This document shows positions 1 through 8,697 of a DNA stretch of 64,000 bases, piece after piece. Every line of letters starts with the position of its first letter. The first letter of the stretch is position 1. The stretch is from Terriglobia bacterium (GTDB taxonomy: Bacteria; Acidobacteriota; Terriglobia; Terriglobales; Acidobacteriaceae). The DNA is taken from NCBI GenBank assembly GCA_020073465.1, contig JAIQFC010000014.1, forward strand, positions 1-64,000, written 5' to 3'. The position numbers were made by a program, and so were the translations under genes. A model generated the notes under the pieces. The model saw only the letters and a program-made list of their open reading frames with translations. It did not search any database and was not told the origin of the DNA.

Positions 1-74
1 TGGTTTTCAGGAACTTGATCTTCCAGACGGAAGTAGTAGAACAACGCTTCTGAGCGGTCCTGGCGCCCCATCAT
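1..74 (-). CDS. IS transposase, N-terminal fragment (window edge)
   Basis: Only the first ~24 codons are inside the window; the gene runs off the left edge. The minus-strand translation MMGRQDRSEALFYYFRLEDQ resembles the N-terminus I know from DDE transposases of the IS1182/IS5-like group. The start at 74 is preferred because GGAGG lies about 10 bases upstream; an in-frame ATG at 113 has no ribosome site. Family assignment rests on recognition of this short stretch, so it is moderate. Whether the rest of the element is intact cannot be seen. Confidence 0.6.
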   Translation of the reverse strand, partial: MMGRQDRSEALFYYFRLEDQVPEN

Positions 75-302
75 GATCAGCAGGCCTCCGAACATTGAAA
101 TCCAGCGCAACATGAGAAGGAACTTTTCCTTCTACCATGCTTTCGCTAATTCTCACCTGCCAATCTCAGTGACTTTTTCAACACCCACGCCTGATTTGAA
201 CAGTTAGGCGGCACAAGAGAGCAGCAATTGCAGATTCGCGCATTCGGCTTAGTCGTTCAGGACAGGAACAGTCGTGGGTCGTCGTTTCCCCGGATTGCGA
301 TC
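75..302. other. Spacer holding the presumed outer end of the IS
   Basis: No gene is seen. The stretch around 165-185 reads, on the minus strand, GGGTGTTGAAAAAGTC, a style common at ends of insertion sequences, so the terminal inverted repeat of the transposase-bearing element may lie here. The mate of this repeat is outside the window, so this is an inference. Confidence 0.3.
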
Positions 303-692
303 CTACGCACCGGCTGCGGATGCCCGCTCGCCTAACTGCTTTGCCGGAGCCAACACGATCAGGGCTGCACCGATGACACCCAACACAGCCGCGGCGATCA
401 GCAGATGTCCGCGTTCGTTCGGAAGGTGGGCTGCCATGACCGCCATAACAGCAGCATGAGCAAAACTCGACCATGCGGCGAAAGCGATCACGCTGCGATT
501 CGCCGACGGGTTACGCGCTGCCACCAACAAGAAAATCCCGAGAGTGATGTAGAGGCTAAGCATCATCGGCAAAGCGTCCCCCTTATTCGCTTGCCAACCA
601 CTCCGTACAGACGTCACCAAGGGATAAATGCCAGCTACAAAGAGCAATCCCAACAATACCAACAGAATTCTTAGCGCCTTTTCTCGATTCAT
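303..692 (-). CDS. Small four-helix membrane protein (DUF6632-like)
   Basis: A 129-residue protein with four hydrophobic segments: near residues 8-27, 43-60, 66-88 and 96-115. It has conserved-looking small-membrane-protein features such as SLYITLGIFLLVAARNP in the second helix and AAHLPNERGHLL before the fourth. This matches the DUF6632-type family of unknown function common in environmental bacteria. It is a monocistronic minus-strand gene between the IS end and a ~320-base spacer. No catalytic motif is visible; no role can be given. Confidence 0.7.
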   Translation of the reverse strand: MNREKALRILLVLLGLLFVAGIYPLVTSVRSGWQANKGDALPMMLSLYITLGIFLLVAARNPSANRSVIAFAAWSSFAHAAVMAVMAAHLPNERGHLLIAAAVLGVIGAALIVLAPAKQLGERASAAGA

Positions 693-1016
693 GGTGCCCC
701 CCCGGCTACATCAGGTAATGTGCAAAAGACATGCAGCCTTACGAAACACACCCAGCCGCCGCCCAGCATAGCTATTGCTGCAATGTTCTCGTCGATTTGG
801 GCTGAAATGTTAGGTGCAGAGGTATTAGCAAGTCAATGGGAGAGGATTTGGCGAACTTTAGCGGATTGTTGGCGAAAAATCGCCATAGCACTCATTGACC
901 CCGGCCCTAAGGAGTTTCTCCAGCGGTGGCCGGAGGACCGCAGATCGTTTGTCCTCGTCTCCGCTCGGGGCTCGCCTCCCGGCTCGGTAAAGCCGCTCCG
1001 GATGACAACATGAAGG
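693..1016. other. Intergenic spacer, nothing recognised
   Basis: About 320 bases between the small membrane protein and rpsA. Short open frames on both strands (720-1013 +, 833-1096 -) have no ribosome sites or recognisable products. It should carry the transcription end of rpsA and the promoter of the membrane protein gene, but I see no clear terminator hairpin with a U-run. Confidence 0.5.
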
Positions 1017-2705
1017 TCAGGCCAGTTCCAGGTCGATTTTTCGGGCGGCCGGATCCAGCTTTGTGATGCGAAAGCTGCGAACTTGCCCGGCGGCAACGGC
1101 TTCCGGCTTCGGAGCGACTCCTCCAGTACCGCCCTTCCAGCGCGCTTGCAGCATGGAACTCAGGGACGACAAGTCTGCCTTCGATGCTGACTGAGTCTCC
1201 TCTTTCGCCGGACTCTGGGCCGCGACGCGGCAGGTGGCCTGCAGGCCTTCGCCGAGTTCTACGCGCAGATTCTTATCCGAGACTTCGATTACGCGGCCGG
1301 TGACTACGTCTCCTGCTTTGTGTTCGGCGATGTATTCCTCGATGCTGGTTGGGACGAGTTGCTTCATCCCCAGGCGCAGGCGGCGTTTTTCGAGATCGAC
1401 TTCGAGGACCTGGGCTTTGACCGACTGCCCAACCTTGAGCATGTCTTGCGGGTGGTTGATGCGCTTCTCAGCGCTCATGTCGCTGACGTGAATCATGCCT
1501 TCGACGCCTTCGGAAAGTTGCACGAAGGCGCCGAACTTGGTGATGCTGACCACGGGGCCCTCGATCTGCGAGCCCACAGCAAACTTCTGCGGGACCTCGG
1601 CCCAGGGATCGCCCAGGGTCTGCTTGAGGCCGAGAGAGATGCGGCGTTCGGCGGCATTCACGCCCAGAATGATGGTTTCCACGGTCTCGCCGGGCTTCAC
1701 GATGTCGTCGGCTCGGCGAATCTTCTTCGCCCACGACATCTCGGAAACGTGGATCAAGCCTTCGATCCCCAGCTCCAGTTCGACGAATGCGCCGAACTCG
1801 ACGACGCGGGTGATGGTGCCGCGGATACGGTCTCCAGCCTTGTACTTTTCGGGGACGGCGTCCCAGGGATGCGGCTGCAATTGCTTCAGGCCCACGGAAA
1901 TGCGGCGCTGGGCGGGATCGACCTTGAGCACGCGGACTTCGATCTCCTGGCCCGGTGCGAGCACGTCGGCGGGCTTGCTGACGCGGCTCCACGAGATGTC
2001 GGCCACGTGCAGCAGGGCGTCGACGCCTCCGATGTCAACGAAGGCTCCGTAGTCGGTGAGGCTGCGGACGGTTCCGCTGACCGTGTCTCCTTCCTTGACC
2101 TCGGAGTAGCGGCGGTCTTTGACGGCGCGTTCTTCGTCTTCGGCAATGGCGCGGCGGTCGACCACGACGTCTTCGTCGACGGCGTCCAGCTTGATGATGC
2201 GGCAGCGGATTTCCTGCTCGACCAGCTTCTCCATCTCGGCGGCGTCGCGGGCTCCGCTGCGCGAGGCGGGCATAAAGGCGCGCACACCTACGTCCACGCT
2301 GAGGCCGCCTTTTACCACGGCCGTGACCGTGCCTACAATCGGCGTCTTTTCGGCGAAGGCCTTTTCCAGTGCGGCCCAGTCGGTGGGGCGCGCGGCCTTG
2401 CCGCGGGTCAACTCGTAGTAGCCCTCGGGATCGCGTCCCTTGATGGTCACGAACAGTTTGTCGCCGGGCTTTGCGGTTTCGCCGCACTTGAACTCCGTGA
2501 GCGGCAGGATGCCCTCGGTCTTGAAGCCGATGTCGAGGACCACGGCCTCGGCATTGACGGCAATGACGGTGCCTTCGCGACCCTGGCCGCCCTCGACGCG
2601 CTTCGCAGCGTGGCTCTTCTCGAACTGCGAGAGAACGTCTTTGAAGGACTCTGGGGACTCGTTGGATGCCGGGGTACCTGGGTTGGATATGACTGGATTG
2701 GCCAT
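1017..2705 (-). CDS. rpsA: 30S ribosomal protein S1
   Basis: 562 residues with six S1/OB-fold repeats, the usual number for a full-length S1. S1 protein binds mRNA on the small subunit and helps initiation. The best conserved repeats carry the classic core, for example GAFVDIGGVDALLHVADISW, GAFVELELGIEGLIHVSEMSW-type and GAFVQLSEGVEGMIHVSDMS-type segments; the first two and the last repeats are more divergent, as usual. The ATG at 2705 is chosen because the upstream extension to 2840 is not S1-like. A Ser/Ala-rich linker near residues 490-515 precedes a short C-terminal segment ending KIDLELA. Single gene, transcribed leftward. Confidence 0.93.
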   Translation of the reverse strand: MANPVISNPGTPASNESPESFKDVLSQFEKSHAAKRVEGGQGREGTVIAVNAEAVVLDIGFKTEGILPLTEFKCGETAKPGDKLFVTIKGRDPEGYYELTRGKAARPTDWAALEKAFAEKTPIVGTVTAVVKGGLSVDVGVRAFMPASRSGARDAAEMEKLVEQEIRCRIIKLDAVDEDVVVDRRAIAEDEERAVKDRRYSEVKEGDTVSGTVRSLTDYGAFVDIGGVDALLHVADISWSRVSKPADVLAPGQEIEVRVLKVDPAQRRISVGLKQLQPHPWDAVPEKYKAGDRIRGTITRVVEFGAFVELELGIEGLIHVSEMSWAKKIRRADDIVKPGETVETIILGVNAAERRISLGLKQTLGDPWAEVPQKFAVGSQIEGPVVSITKFGAFVQLSEGVEGMIHVSDMSAEKRINHPQDMLKVGQSVKAQVLEVDLEKRRLRLGMKQLVPTSIEEYIAEHKAGDVVTGRVIEVSDKNLRVELGEGLQATCRVAAQSPAKEETQSASKADLSSLSSMLQARWKGGTGGVAPKPEAVAAGQVRSFRITKLDPAARKIDLELA

Positions 2706-2812
2706 GAAAGGGCAAGAACCTCGTTTAGCGTGGTTCTGACAAGGATAACATCGCGGCGGAGTGCCCACCCGGGGGTTCAGTCTCCAACTATCCGATAATG
2801 CTAGCAAGGGGA

Positions 2813-3163
2813 TCACTTGGACCGCGCCTGAATTTTCCACCCAAGCTCCTTTGCCATCATACGAACGTAGCGCTTCTTCGACTTAAGCTGTTCAGCAGGA
2901 TCAGTCCGGTGCCGCTTGGTAGGTTCATCTACCGAGCTTGTCTCAACAAGTTTGATCCGCAGTTGATCGCCGACGCGGAGAGGTTTCTGATTTATCCATG
3001 CGACGTGCTCATCCGCAGAGCTGACAAGCCCGCCCACTTCAAGAAACAGATCCCCTCTGCCCTTCCTGGCAACCCAATTGACGATTGTTGTCAGAACGCC
3101 GTCGTTACCGATACCGGCCAGACAGAGCTTCTTCCCATTCAGATAAACCTCGAATGCGCGCAT
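2813..3163 (-). CDS. Hypothetical protein, 116 aa
   Basis: A short protein beginning MRAFEVYLNGKKLCLAGIG, a beta-rich start with the style of a small domain of the type found in many Acidobacteria and Planctomycetes, followed by a segment with VGDQLRIKLVET and a basic C-terminus (KSKKRYVRMMAKELGWK). There are no membrane helices or signal peptide. It lies upstream of rpsA in the same direction with about 107 bases between them. I do not recognise a family with certainty; conservation of the N-terminal LNGKKLCLAGI pattern would be the thing to test. Confidence 0.6.
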   Translation of the reverse strand: MRAFEVYLNGKKLCLAGIGNDGVLTTIVNWVARKGRGDLFLEVGGLVSSADEHVAWINQKPLRVGDQLRIKLVETSSVDEPTKRHRTDPAEQLKSKKRYVRMMAKELGWKIQARSK

Positions 3164-3238
3164 ATGGCTACGATTCTATTGGCATTGTCAAAGGCAGGCT
3201 TCCATGCTGACATAAGCACCCCGGCTGCAGCGGCAATA

Positions 3239-3290
3239 CGCGCGAGATCCCTCGCTCCGCCTGAAAAGCGGCTGCGCTCAGGATGACGCC
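3239..3290. repeat. Dispersed intergenic repeat, copy 1
   Basis: The stretch CGCGCGAGATCC followed by CTCCGCCTGAAnnGCGGCT and CGCTCAGGATGACG recurs near-identically at 18929-19003 and in altered form at 17211-17290. It sits in the spacer between divergent genes (2813-3163 minus and tatA plus). The whole 3164-3459 spacer holds no gene. Confidence 0.6.
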
Positions 3291-3459
3291 GTCCGAAAGG
3301 GAGCGCTCGTCGGAATCCAAACGGCGTGGGGTAGTGGTGCGGTTTGAATAGACTTGCACCACCACCTCAGCGGTTTGACTTCCCTTTGGGGCTCCCGTAC
3401 GCTATTAGTTGGTGCCAGATTCACTGGCACCAGTCGCAGTCCGACCCTTGGAGGTTCCG

Positions 3460-3657
3460 ATGTTCGAAGGTCTATTCCAACCGATGCACCTGCTGGTTAT
3501 CTTCTTTATTGCGCTGCTGGTGTTCGGTCCCCGGAAATTACCTGAACTCGGGAAAGGCCTGGGAGAGGGGATCCGCGCGCTGAAAGACGGCATGAAGGAT
3601 CATCCTCCGGAACAGGCGTCGAACGACCAGAGCAAGAAGCCGGAGACGAAGGCCTAA
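3460..3657 (+). CDS. tatA: Twin-arginine translocase subunit TatA/E
   Basis: 65 residues with the TatA pattern: a short N-terminus (MFEGLFQP), one membrane helix (residues ~9-22), the FGPRKLPELGKGLGEGIR hinge plus amphipathic helix, and a charged, disordered tail ending in KKPETKA. TatA oligomerises in the inner membrane to let folded Tat substrates pass. The ATG at 3460 is used because GGAG lies 6-9 bases upstream; the 17-codon upstream extension lacks TatA similarity. No tatB or tatC is adjacent, which is common in this phylum. A Tat-type signal is seen on the molybdoenzyme at 62803. Confidence 0.93.
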   Translation: MFEGLFQPMHLLVIFFIALLVFGPRKLPELGKGLGEGIRALKDGMKDHPPEQASNDQSKKPETKA

Positions 3658-3792
3658 CGCTCGCGCCGGACGCGTCTCTGTGCGCCGTACCCTCTGCCGA
3701 ATTTCTGCGGTGGCCGGTCCTCCTAATGTTTCTTCGCCTGGCGTCCTGAAATACTCTGGCCTTGCTCTTTCATCCTAGGAGGAATCATTCCT

Positions 3793-4887
3793 GTGTCGCG
3801 CTTTGTTCGGCATATCCCTGTATTTGTTTGTCTTTTCTGCGGTCTGATGTTTGCGGATCAGGTCACCTTGAAGAACGGTGACCACCTCACCGGTACCGTC
3901 GTGAAGTCGGACGGCAAGACGCTGGTGCTGCACACCGACTTCGCCGGGGACGTGACCATCCAGTTTGCAGCGATCACACAAATCTCGACCGATCAGGAGT
4001 TGCACGTCAGCACATCGGACAAGAAGACGGTGGTCGGACCGGTGACGACCAGTGACGGAAAACTCGAAGTCGCCACCAAGACGAGCGGCACGGTGGAAGT
4101 GGCGAAAGAGAGTGTTGCGCTGATCCGCAACGACGCGGAACAGGCAGCTTACGACAAGTCGCTGCATCCGGGGCTGCTGCATGGATGGAATGGCGGGGCT
4201 AACGTCGGCTTCTCTGTGGCCCGGGGCAACAGCCAGACGGAGAATCTGGCGCTGGCGTTCAACGCCACGCATCCTACGCTCAACGACAAAATTACTCTGT
4301 ACACCAGTGCGATTTACACCAAGAACGACCTGGCTACTCCCAGCGGGGTGGCGAATCTGGAGCAGGGCGGGCTGCGCTACGACCGGAATATCAATCCGCG
4401 GTTGTTTGGCTTCGTAGGTGCGGACTTCATGAGCAACGCGCTGCAGCATCTGGGCCTGCGATCGGTGGGGAGCGGAGGTCTGGGTTTCCACGCGATAAAG
4501 GGCGACAACACTACGCTGGACCTGCTGGCCGGCGGCAACTTCACGCACGAGACCTACCATTTCATCCCGGGAGACCCGCTGGCGAATCCTCCAGTGCCGG
4601 ATACTCCGGGAATCACGAACAATTTCGGCGCCCTGACGCTGGGCCAAGAACTGATGCACAAGCTCGGCAAGAGCACCGTGCTGAACCAGAAACTCTATTT
4701 CTATCCGAATCTGAGCGATACGGGCGAGTACCGCGGCACGTTTGACCTAGGGACGGTGACGAAGATCAGCAAGTGGCTGGGGTGGCAGAACCAGTTCAGC
4801 GACATCTATGTGTCGAACCCGCCGAGTGGAGCGAAGAAGAATGACCTCATCCTGACGACGGGGTTGAATTTCTCGTTCGCGCACTAG
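3793..4887 (+). CDS. DUF481-family outer-membrane protein
   Basis: 364 residues starting at a GTG with AGGAGG about 10 bases upstream. A signal peptide covers residues 1-21 (VFVCLFCGLMFA). Residues ~22-110 form a beta-rich segment (VTLKNGDHLTGTVVKSDGKT) typical of the N-terminal part of these proteins. Residues ~130-364 carry the DUF481 (YdiY-like, salt-induced) beta-barrel, with alternating aromatic strands and a C-terminal LNFSFAH ending suited to outer-membrane insertion. The function of the family is not settled. Single gene, ending before a bidirectional hairpin at 5054. Confidence 0.85.
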   Translation: MSRFVRHIPVFVCLFCGLMFADQVTLKNGDHLTGTVVKSDGKTLVLHTDFAGDVTIQFAAITQISTDQELHVSTSDKKTVVGPVTTSDGKLEVATKTSGTVEVAKESVALIRNDAEQAAYDKSLHPGLLHGWNGGANVGFSVARGNSQTENLALAFNATHPTLNDKITLYTSAIYTKNDLATPSGVANLEQGGLRYDRNINPRLFGFVGADFMSNALQHLGLRSVGSGGLGFHAIKGDNTTLDLLAGGNFTHETYHFIPGDPLANPPVPDTPGITNNFGALTLGQELMHKLGKSTVLNQKLYFYPNLSDTGEYRGTFDLGTVTKISKWLGWQNQFSDIYVSNPPSGAKKNDLILTTGLNFSFAH

Positions 4888-4924
4888 GAGGCTGCGGGAA
4901 GACTCACATTGAAGGTTCAACGTC

Positions 4925-5003
4925 GCCTCGGCGGCTAAAGCCGCGGCTGATCTGGGGCACCTACGGCACGGCTCGAAGCCCGCGCCCTTTCAAAACGGAG
5001 GCC
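4925..5003. repeat. Dispersed GC-rich spacer repeat
   Basis: The text GGCTAAAGCCGCGGCTGA ... GGCACCTACGGCACGGCT ... GCCCTTTCAAAACG resembles the short palindromic spacer at 16500-16550 (CGGCACGGCCGGAAGCCGTGCCCTT). It is non-coding and lies between convergent genes. Confidence 0.4.
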
Positions 5004-5053
5004 TGGATCGAGTCCTTCAGGCTGCTGGAAGATTGAATTTGGGATGAGAGAAG

Positions 5054-5077
5054 AAGCCGCTCTTGCGAGCGGCTTTT
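5054..5077. terminator. Bidirectional hairpin between convergent genes
   Basis: A perfect 9-bp stem AAGCCGCTC/GAGCGGCTT with a TTGC loop and a short T-run on the plus strand. It lies between the DUF481 gene (+) and the DUF1801 gene (-), the right place for a shared rho-independent terminator. Confidence 0.75.
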
Positions 5078-5127
5078 GCTTGGCAGTGTGGTTTCTTACA
5101 GAGTTCCCGGTCAGAAAGGCAGCTTGA

Positions 5128-5538
5128 TCAGCGCTGCTTCTTCTGTTCGTTCTGCGCGATTCGCGCCTTCACCAGCTTCTTCAAGAGAGAGGCCGACGGA
5201 GGCTTGTCCACCGGGAAGCGGATGGTGCCTTTGGACAATGAGAAGCCCTGCAGTTCTTTCTTGAACACCTGAATGACTGAGGAACCCATGGGGAACAGGC
5301 TGCAGTGGTTGGAAAACGCGGCGTACCCAAACAGAGCGCCTTTGTATTTGAACATCGGAATCTGGTAGCTGATGGTCTCCGTGGTCCCCGGTGGCACGAC
5401 GGATCGAATCACAGCGCGAATTCTTGTCAAGGTGCTGCGGGCAGGCTCCGGAACGGCTGCGAGGTACTCGTCCACCGTCTTAGGAGCAAGGTTGTCCTTC
5501 GCGGCCGAAGCGCGATCACGGGCATTCGCCCTTTTCAT
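5128..5538 (-). CDS. DUF1801-domain protein
   Basis: 136 residues. The centre has the DUF1801 pattern: VDEYLAAVPEPARSTLTRIR, then VPPGTTETISYQIPMFKYKG, and a later PVDKPPSASLLKKLVKARI end. Family members are small cytoplasmic proteins, some suggested as iron-chaperone-like (YdhG), with no proven role in general. The ATG at 5538 is used; a GTG three codons earlier at 5547 is possible. The C-terminal tail is short and basic. Single minus-strand gene. Confidence 0.8.
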   Translation of the reverse strand: MKRANARDRASAAKDNLAPKTVDEYLAAVPEPARSTLTRIRAVIRSVVPPGTTETISYQIPMFKYKGALFGYAAFSNHCSLFPMGSSVIQVFKKELQGFSLSKGTIRFPVDKPPSASLLKKLVKARIAQNEQKKQR

Positions 5539-5621
5539 GGGGACCACCGAATTCCCGTCAGACTACCATGTTGGTGGAGGTGGCGAAAGCCGGCAGTGCG
5601 GATCATCCTCCACGAGCGGTG

Positions 5622-6563
5622 CTAGTCGATGCCGTGGATGTGCATGCTGACCAGTTGATCGATGCTCAGGTTTTGCATGCCGCGGGTGCGCATGTTGCTG
5701 ATGTGTTCGGGCGTGACGTTGTGGATGCGCATGGCTACCAGTTGGTCCGGCTCCGGATGCTTGTAACCCAGACCTTGCAGTTTTTCGATGAATTCGGGCG
5801 AGACACCGTGGATGCGGAAGGCGATCAGCTTTTCCAGGTCCACGTGGTCGTAGCCGTGCTTTTTCAGTTCGGCGATCCATTCCGGCGTGGCGCCGTGGAT
5901 TCTCATTGCGATCAAGATGTCTTCGTCGGGGGAATAGCCGGCCTGGTGCAGGGTGCGCACCATTTGCGGGGTTACGCCATGGATGCGGAAGGCGATCAAC
6001 TTGCCGCTGTCGGAAATCTTCAGGCCTGCGGCCCGTAACTCCTCGATGAAGGCGGAATTCACGTTGAAGATGCGGAAGGCGATCAACTTGTCGGTGTCGA
6101 GATCGTCGAGGTGCTCATTCTTCATCTGGCGGGCGAACTCGAGACTGACATCCTGAACCGCCATGCTGTACTGCTTTTCGTCATCGACGGAGAAGCCGAT
6201 CGATTGCATTGCGCGCGGGTAGTTCGGATCAGGCTGAAAGTGAAAGATGCCGGCACCCTCCCCGTCATCGAGAAAGCCATCGCAGTCGATTTTGCCGGCA
6301 TCGCGCGAGATGGTGAAGCGGACGTCCTGGCGTCCGGGTCTGGAGAAGTCGACGCCCACGAACAGATTCTTGGACCAGTCGGACTCGTGGCTCGACGTGC
6401 CGCCGTGGTGGTGTTCGATCAGCGAGAATTCGACCTTGCCGGCATCGTCGGACTTGCCCAGGGTCCAGTTGCCGCTGCGAACTTCGGCGGCATGATTCTT
6501 CATGACGCCGACGAGGAGGCAGGAGGCGAAGATAAGGAAGGCGAGGGTTTGGCGAAATCTCAT
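5622..6563 (-). CDS. Secreted protein with five ~36-residue HG(V/A)TPE repeats
   Basis: 313 residues from an ATG with AAGGAG seven bases upstream. A signal peptide spans residues 1-25 (RQTLAFLIFASCLLVGVM). Residues ~30-150 form an acidic beta-rich region (GNWTLGKSDDAGKVEFSL). Residues ~150-313 are tandem helical repeats of the form LIAFRIHGVTPQMVRTL followed by HQAGY-like ends, at least five units. The same repeat family forms the tail of the BlaR1-like sensor just upstream, which together with the orientation suggests a shared operon and shared binding partner. The repeat function is unknown. Expression probably follows the BlaI operator at 9094. Confidence 0.75.
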   Translation of the reverse strand: MRFRQTLAFLIFASCLLVGVMKNHAAEVRSGNWTLGKSDDAGKVEFSLIEHHHGGTSSHESDWSKNLFVGVDFSRPGRQDVRFTISRDAGKIDCDGFLDDGEGAGIFHFQPDPNYPRAMQSIGFSVDDEKQYSMAVQDVSLEFARQMKNEHLDDLDTDKLIAFRIFNVNSAFIEELRAAGLKISDSGKLIAFRIHGVTPQMVRTLHQAGYSPDEDILIAMRIHGATPEWIAELKKHGYDHVDLEKLIAFRIHGVSPEFIEKLQGLGYKHPEPDQLVAMRIHNVTPEHISNMRTRGMQNLSIDQLVSMHIHGID

Positions 6564-6654
6564 GTCATCTCCTTGCCGCCGGGCTTCGCCACGGCGGGAC
6601 AGCCCCTGACTGCGCTCAGGGCAGGCTGAGGCGGCTGTCGCTACGTGATTCGGT

Positions 6655-8697
6655 CTAGATGTCACCCTTGGCGTCGAGCACGCCCATGTGCTTGAGCTCG
6701 ATCAGTTTCTCGATCGTGAGGTTCTGGAAGCCGTGCTTGCGGGCGATGTCAATGAACTCGGGCGTGATGCCTTGCACCCTGGCGCCGATGACCTCGTCCA
6801 CGCTAGGTTTGAATCCCGCGGATTGCAGGGACTTGATGAACTCGGGCGTGACCCCCTGCACTTGCATGCCGATGATCTCGTCGGCGCTGGGGTTGAGGCC
6901 AAGGGCGCGGATCGCCCGGACGTACTCCGGGGTTACGCCCTGCACGCGCATGCCGACAACGTCGTCGATGCTGGGCTTCAAGCCCAGCTCCTGCAGGCTG
7001 TGTACATAGGCGGGCGTGACGCCCTGCACCTTGAGGGAGATCACGTCGTCAGAGTCGACGGTCAGGCCGGCGGAGCGAAGTTCGCGAACGTAAACGGGCG
7101 TTACTTCCTGGACCTTGAGCGCAACCATCTGGTCCGAGTCGCCCTGGATTCCAACTTCCTTCATGCCGCGGACATACTCCGGAGTGACTCCTTGAACCTT
7201 GAGAGCAATGATCTGGTCGGCGTCGCCCTGGATGCCGACTTCCTTCAAGCCGCGAACATAGTCGGCGTTGACGTCCTGCACTTTGAGGGCAATGATCTGC
7301 TCCTCATCGGGAGTAAAGCCGAGCGAGCGAAGTTCGCGAATGTATTCCGGGGTGACACCTTGCACGCGCATAGCGATGCAGGCATCAGCATCGGGATGCA
7401 TTCCCAACTCGTGCATGGAGCGAACGTAGTCGGGGGTGACGTCCTGGATCTTTAGAGCGATAAGTTGGTCGGCAGTCAGACCGGTAAGTCCAGCGGATTT
7501 CAGTGCGTCGATGTAGGACTGGGCTGTGGCCGGCTGCTCGGCAGGCCGGGAAGCCTGGGCAGGAGAGGGTTTGGCGGCGGGAGTAGCGGCGGTCTGGGCT
7601 GCTGCCCGCGCCTGTGCCGAAGCTGAGGTTGGACGGAAACCGAGCTGGAGAAGCGAATTGCCGCTCGCGTATGCAATGGGCTTCGGGAAAGCGATCCCGA
7701 CGAGTGCGTTGCCAGCGATCAGGGCCGCGGCCAGGCACAGGACGCTGCCCGTGAGCCCGACTCTGCGGGGAGTTGTGCCGGCGGACTTCAGGCCGAGCAA
7801 GCGGACAATACGCTCGGAAAGCGGACCGCGGTTGGCAGCCATGGCGAGGGCCGGGGCGGTGCGCCATTCTTCCATCAGGGTGAGCGCGCGGGCGTACTCG
7901 ACGGGGTTGCCGCAGAGGGAGACGGCCATGTCGTCGCAGCAGTGTTCGCGCTCGGCACGGATGCGCTTGTTCAGCCACCAGACCGCGGGGTGGTAGAAGA
8001 GCAGCGTTTCGACACAAATCTGGAAGACGTTGACGAAGGCGTCGAAGCGCTTAATGTGGGCCAGTTCGTGGGCGATGACGGTCCTTAGTTGATCTTCATT
8101 GAGTCCGGTAAGCGCGGTGATGGGGAGAAGGACGACTGGACGGAACCAGCCGATCACAGCCGGCGCTTGCAGCCACTGACATTCGCAGAAGCGGATGGCG
8201 CGATCGAGACCGAGCCGGCGCTGTAGTGTAACGCAGATCTCGAGGAGCCTGCCATTTACGGCAATGGATTGTTTGCGCTGCTGGCGTTCGAGCAGCAGGA
8301 ATCCGCCGGCGGTGCGCAGGCTGAAGAAAGCCACTCCGACCAGCCAGGCTTCAACCAGCCAGGGGAGTGCATCGGGCAACGAGTTGCTGGACGCAGGTTT
8401 CGCCGAAACGGGCGCCGCCGTCATGGTTCGGGCGGTGCGCGCATCTGGAAGGCGCGGGGATTTCCCCGAAGCGATGGAACTCGTCTGAGTCAGAAGAAAG
8501 AAAGTTGCGGCGGGAGCGGCGAGCATTAAAAGCAACGTGCCGACTCCGATGACGTAACGCGCGGAGGCGCGGCGGCAGAGCGCCATCGTGACCGCGGCCA
8601 GGGCCGCCAGGGCTGTGCCTTGCCAGAGAAAGTGTACGAGGGCCCATCCCAGGGAGTGCATTGCGGCCGGTGAAAGCCAATTCGTAATGTTCGTCAT
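6655..8697 (-). CDS. BlaR1-like M56 membrane metallopeptidase with repeat tail
   Basis: 680 residues. The N-terminal ~330 residues form an M56 peptidase: membrane helices near 15-40, 47-70, 110-135 and about 305-330, the zinc motif HELAH at 210-214 (VIAHELAHIKRFD) and the downstream acidic ligand region RAEREHCCDDMA. BlaR1-type proteins sense a signal and cleave the BlaI repressor. Instead of the usual penicillin-binding sensor domain, residues ~390-680 are nine tandem repeats of about 36 residues with the core IALKVQGVTPEYVR. The gene overlaps the upstream BlaI-like gene by 4 bases (8694-8697), so the two are translationally coupled. What the repeat sensor binds is unknown. Confidence 0.85.
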   Translation of the reverse strand: MTNITNWLSPAAMHSLGWALVHFLWQGTALAALAAVTMALCRRASARYVIGVGTLLLMLAAPAATFFLLTQTSSIASGKSPRLPDARTARTMTAAPVSAKPASSNSLPDALPWLVEAWLVGVAFFSLRTAGGFLLLERQQRKQSIAVNGRLLEICVTLQRRLGLDRAIRFCECQWLQAPAVIGWFRPVVLLPITALTGLNEDQLRTVIAHELAHIKRFDAFVNVFQICVETLLFYHPAVWWLNKRIRAEREHCCDDMAVSLCGNPVEYARALTLMEEWRTAPALAMAANRGPLSERIVRLLGLKSAGTTPRRVGLTGSVLCLAAALIAGNALVGIAFPKPIAYASGNSLLQLGFRPTSASAQARAAAQTAATPAAKPSPAQASRPAEQPATAQSYIDALKSAGLTGLTADQLIALKIQDVTPDYVRSMHELGMHPDADACIAMRVQGVTPEYIRELRSLGFTPDEEQIIALKVQDVNADYVRGLKEVGIQGDADQIIALKVQGVTPEYVRGMKEVGIQGDSDQMVALKVQEVTPVYVRELRSAGLTVDSDDVISLKVQGVTPAYVHSLQELGLKPSIDDVVGMRVQGVTPEYVRAIRALGLNPSADEIIGMQVQGVTPEFIKSLQSAGFKPSVDEVIGARVQGITPEFIDIARKHGFQNLTIEKLIELKHMGVLDAKGDI
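6690..7490 (-). repeat. Nine tandem ~108-bp coding repeats in the M56 gene
   Basis: On the minus strand, units recur roughly every 108 bases, each encoding a variant of (I/V)ALKVQGVTPEYVR plus an ~18-residue spacer such as ELRSAGLTVDSDDV. They diverge enough in DNA to be an old expansion. Five more related units lie in the next gene (about 5630-6120). Confidence 0.85.

Noticed and set aside
1320-2798. 492-codon plus-strand open frame opposite rpsA
   Set aside because: Antisense shadow of a GC-rich conserved gene; its translation (many His/Asp/Gly-Leu words) has no family features, while the minus strand is clear S1.
6690-7490. Regular ~108-bp repeats as a possible CRISPR array
   Set aside because: Repeats are imperfect, much longer than CRISPR units, and translate into one continuous repeat domain of the M56 protein.
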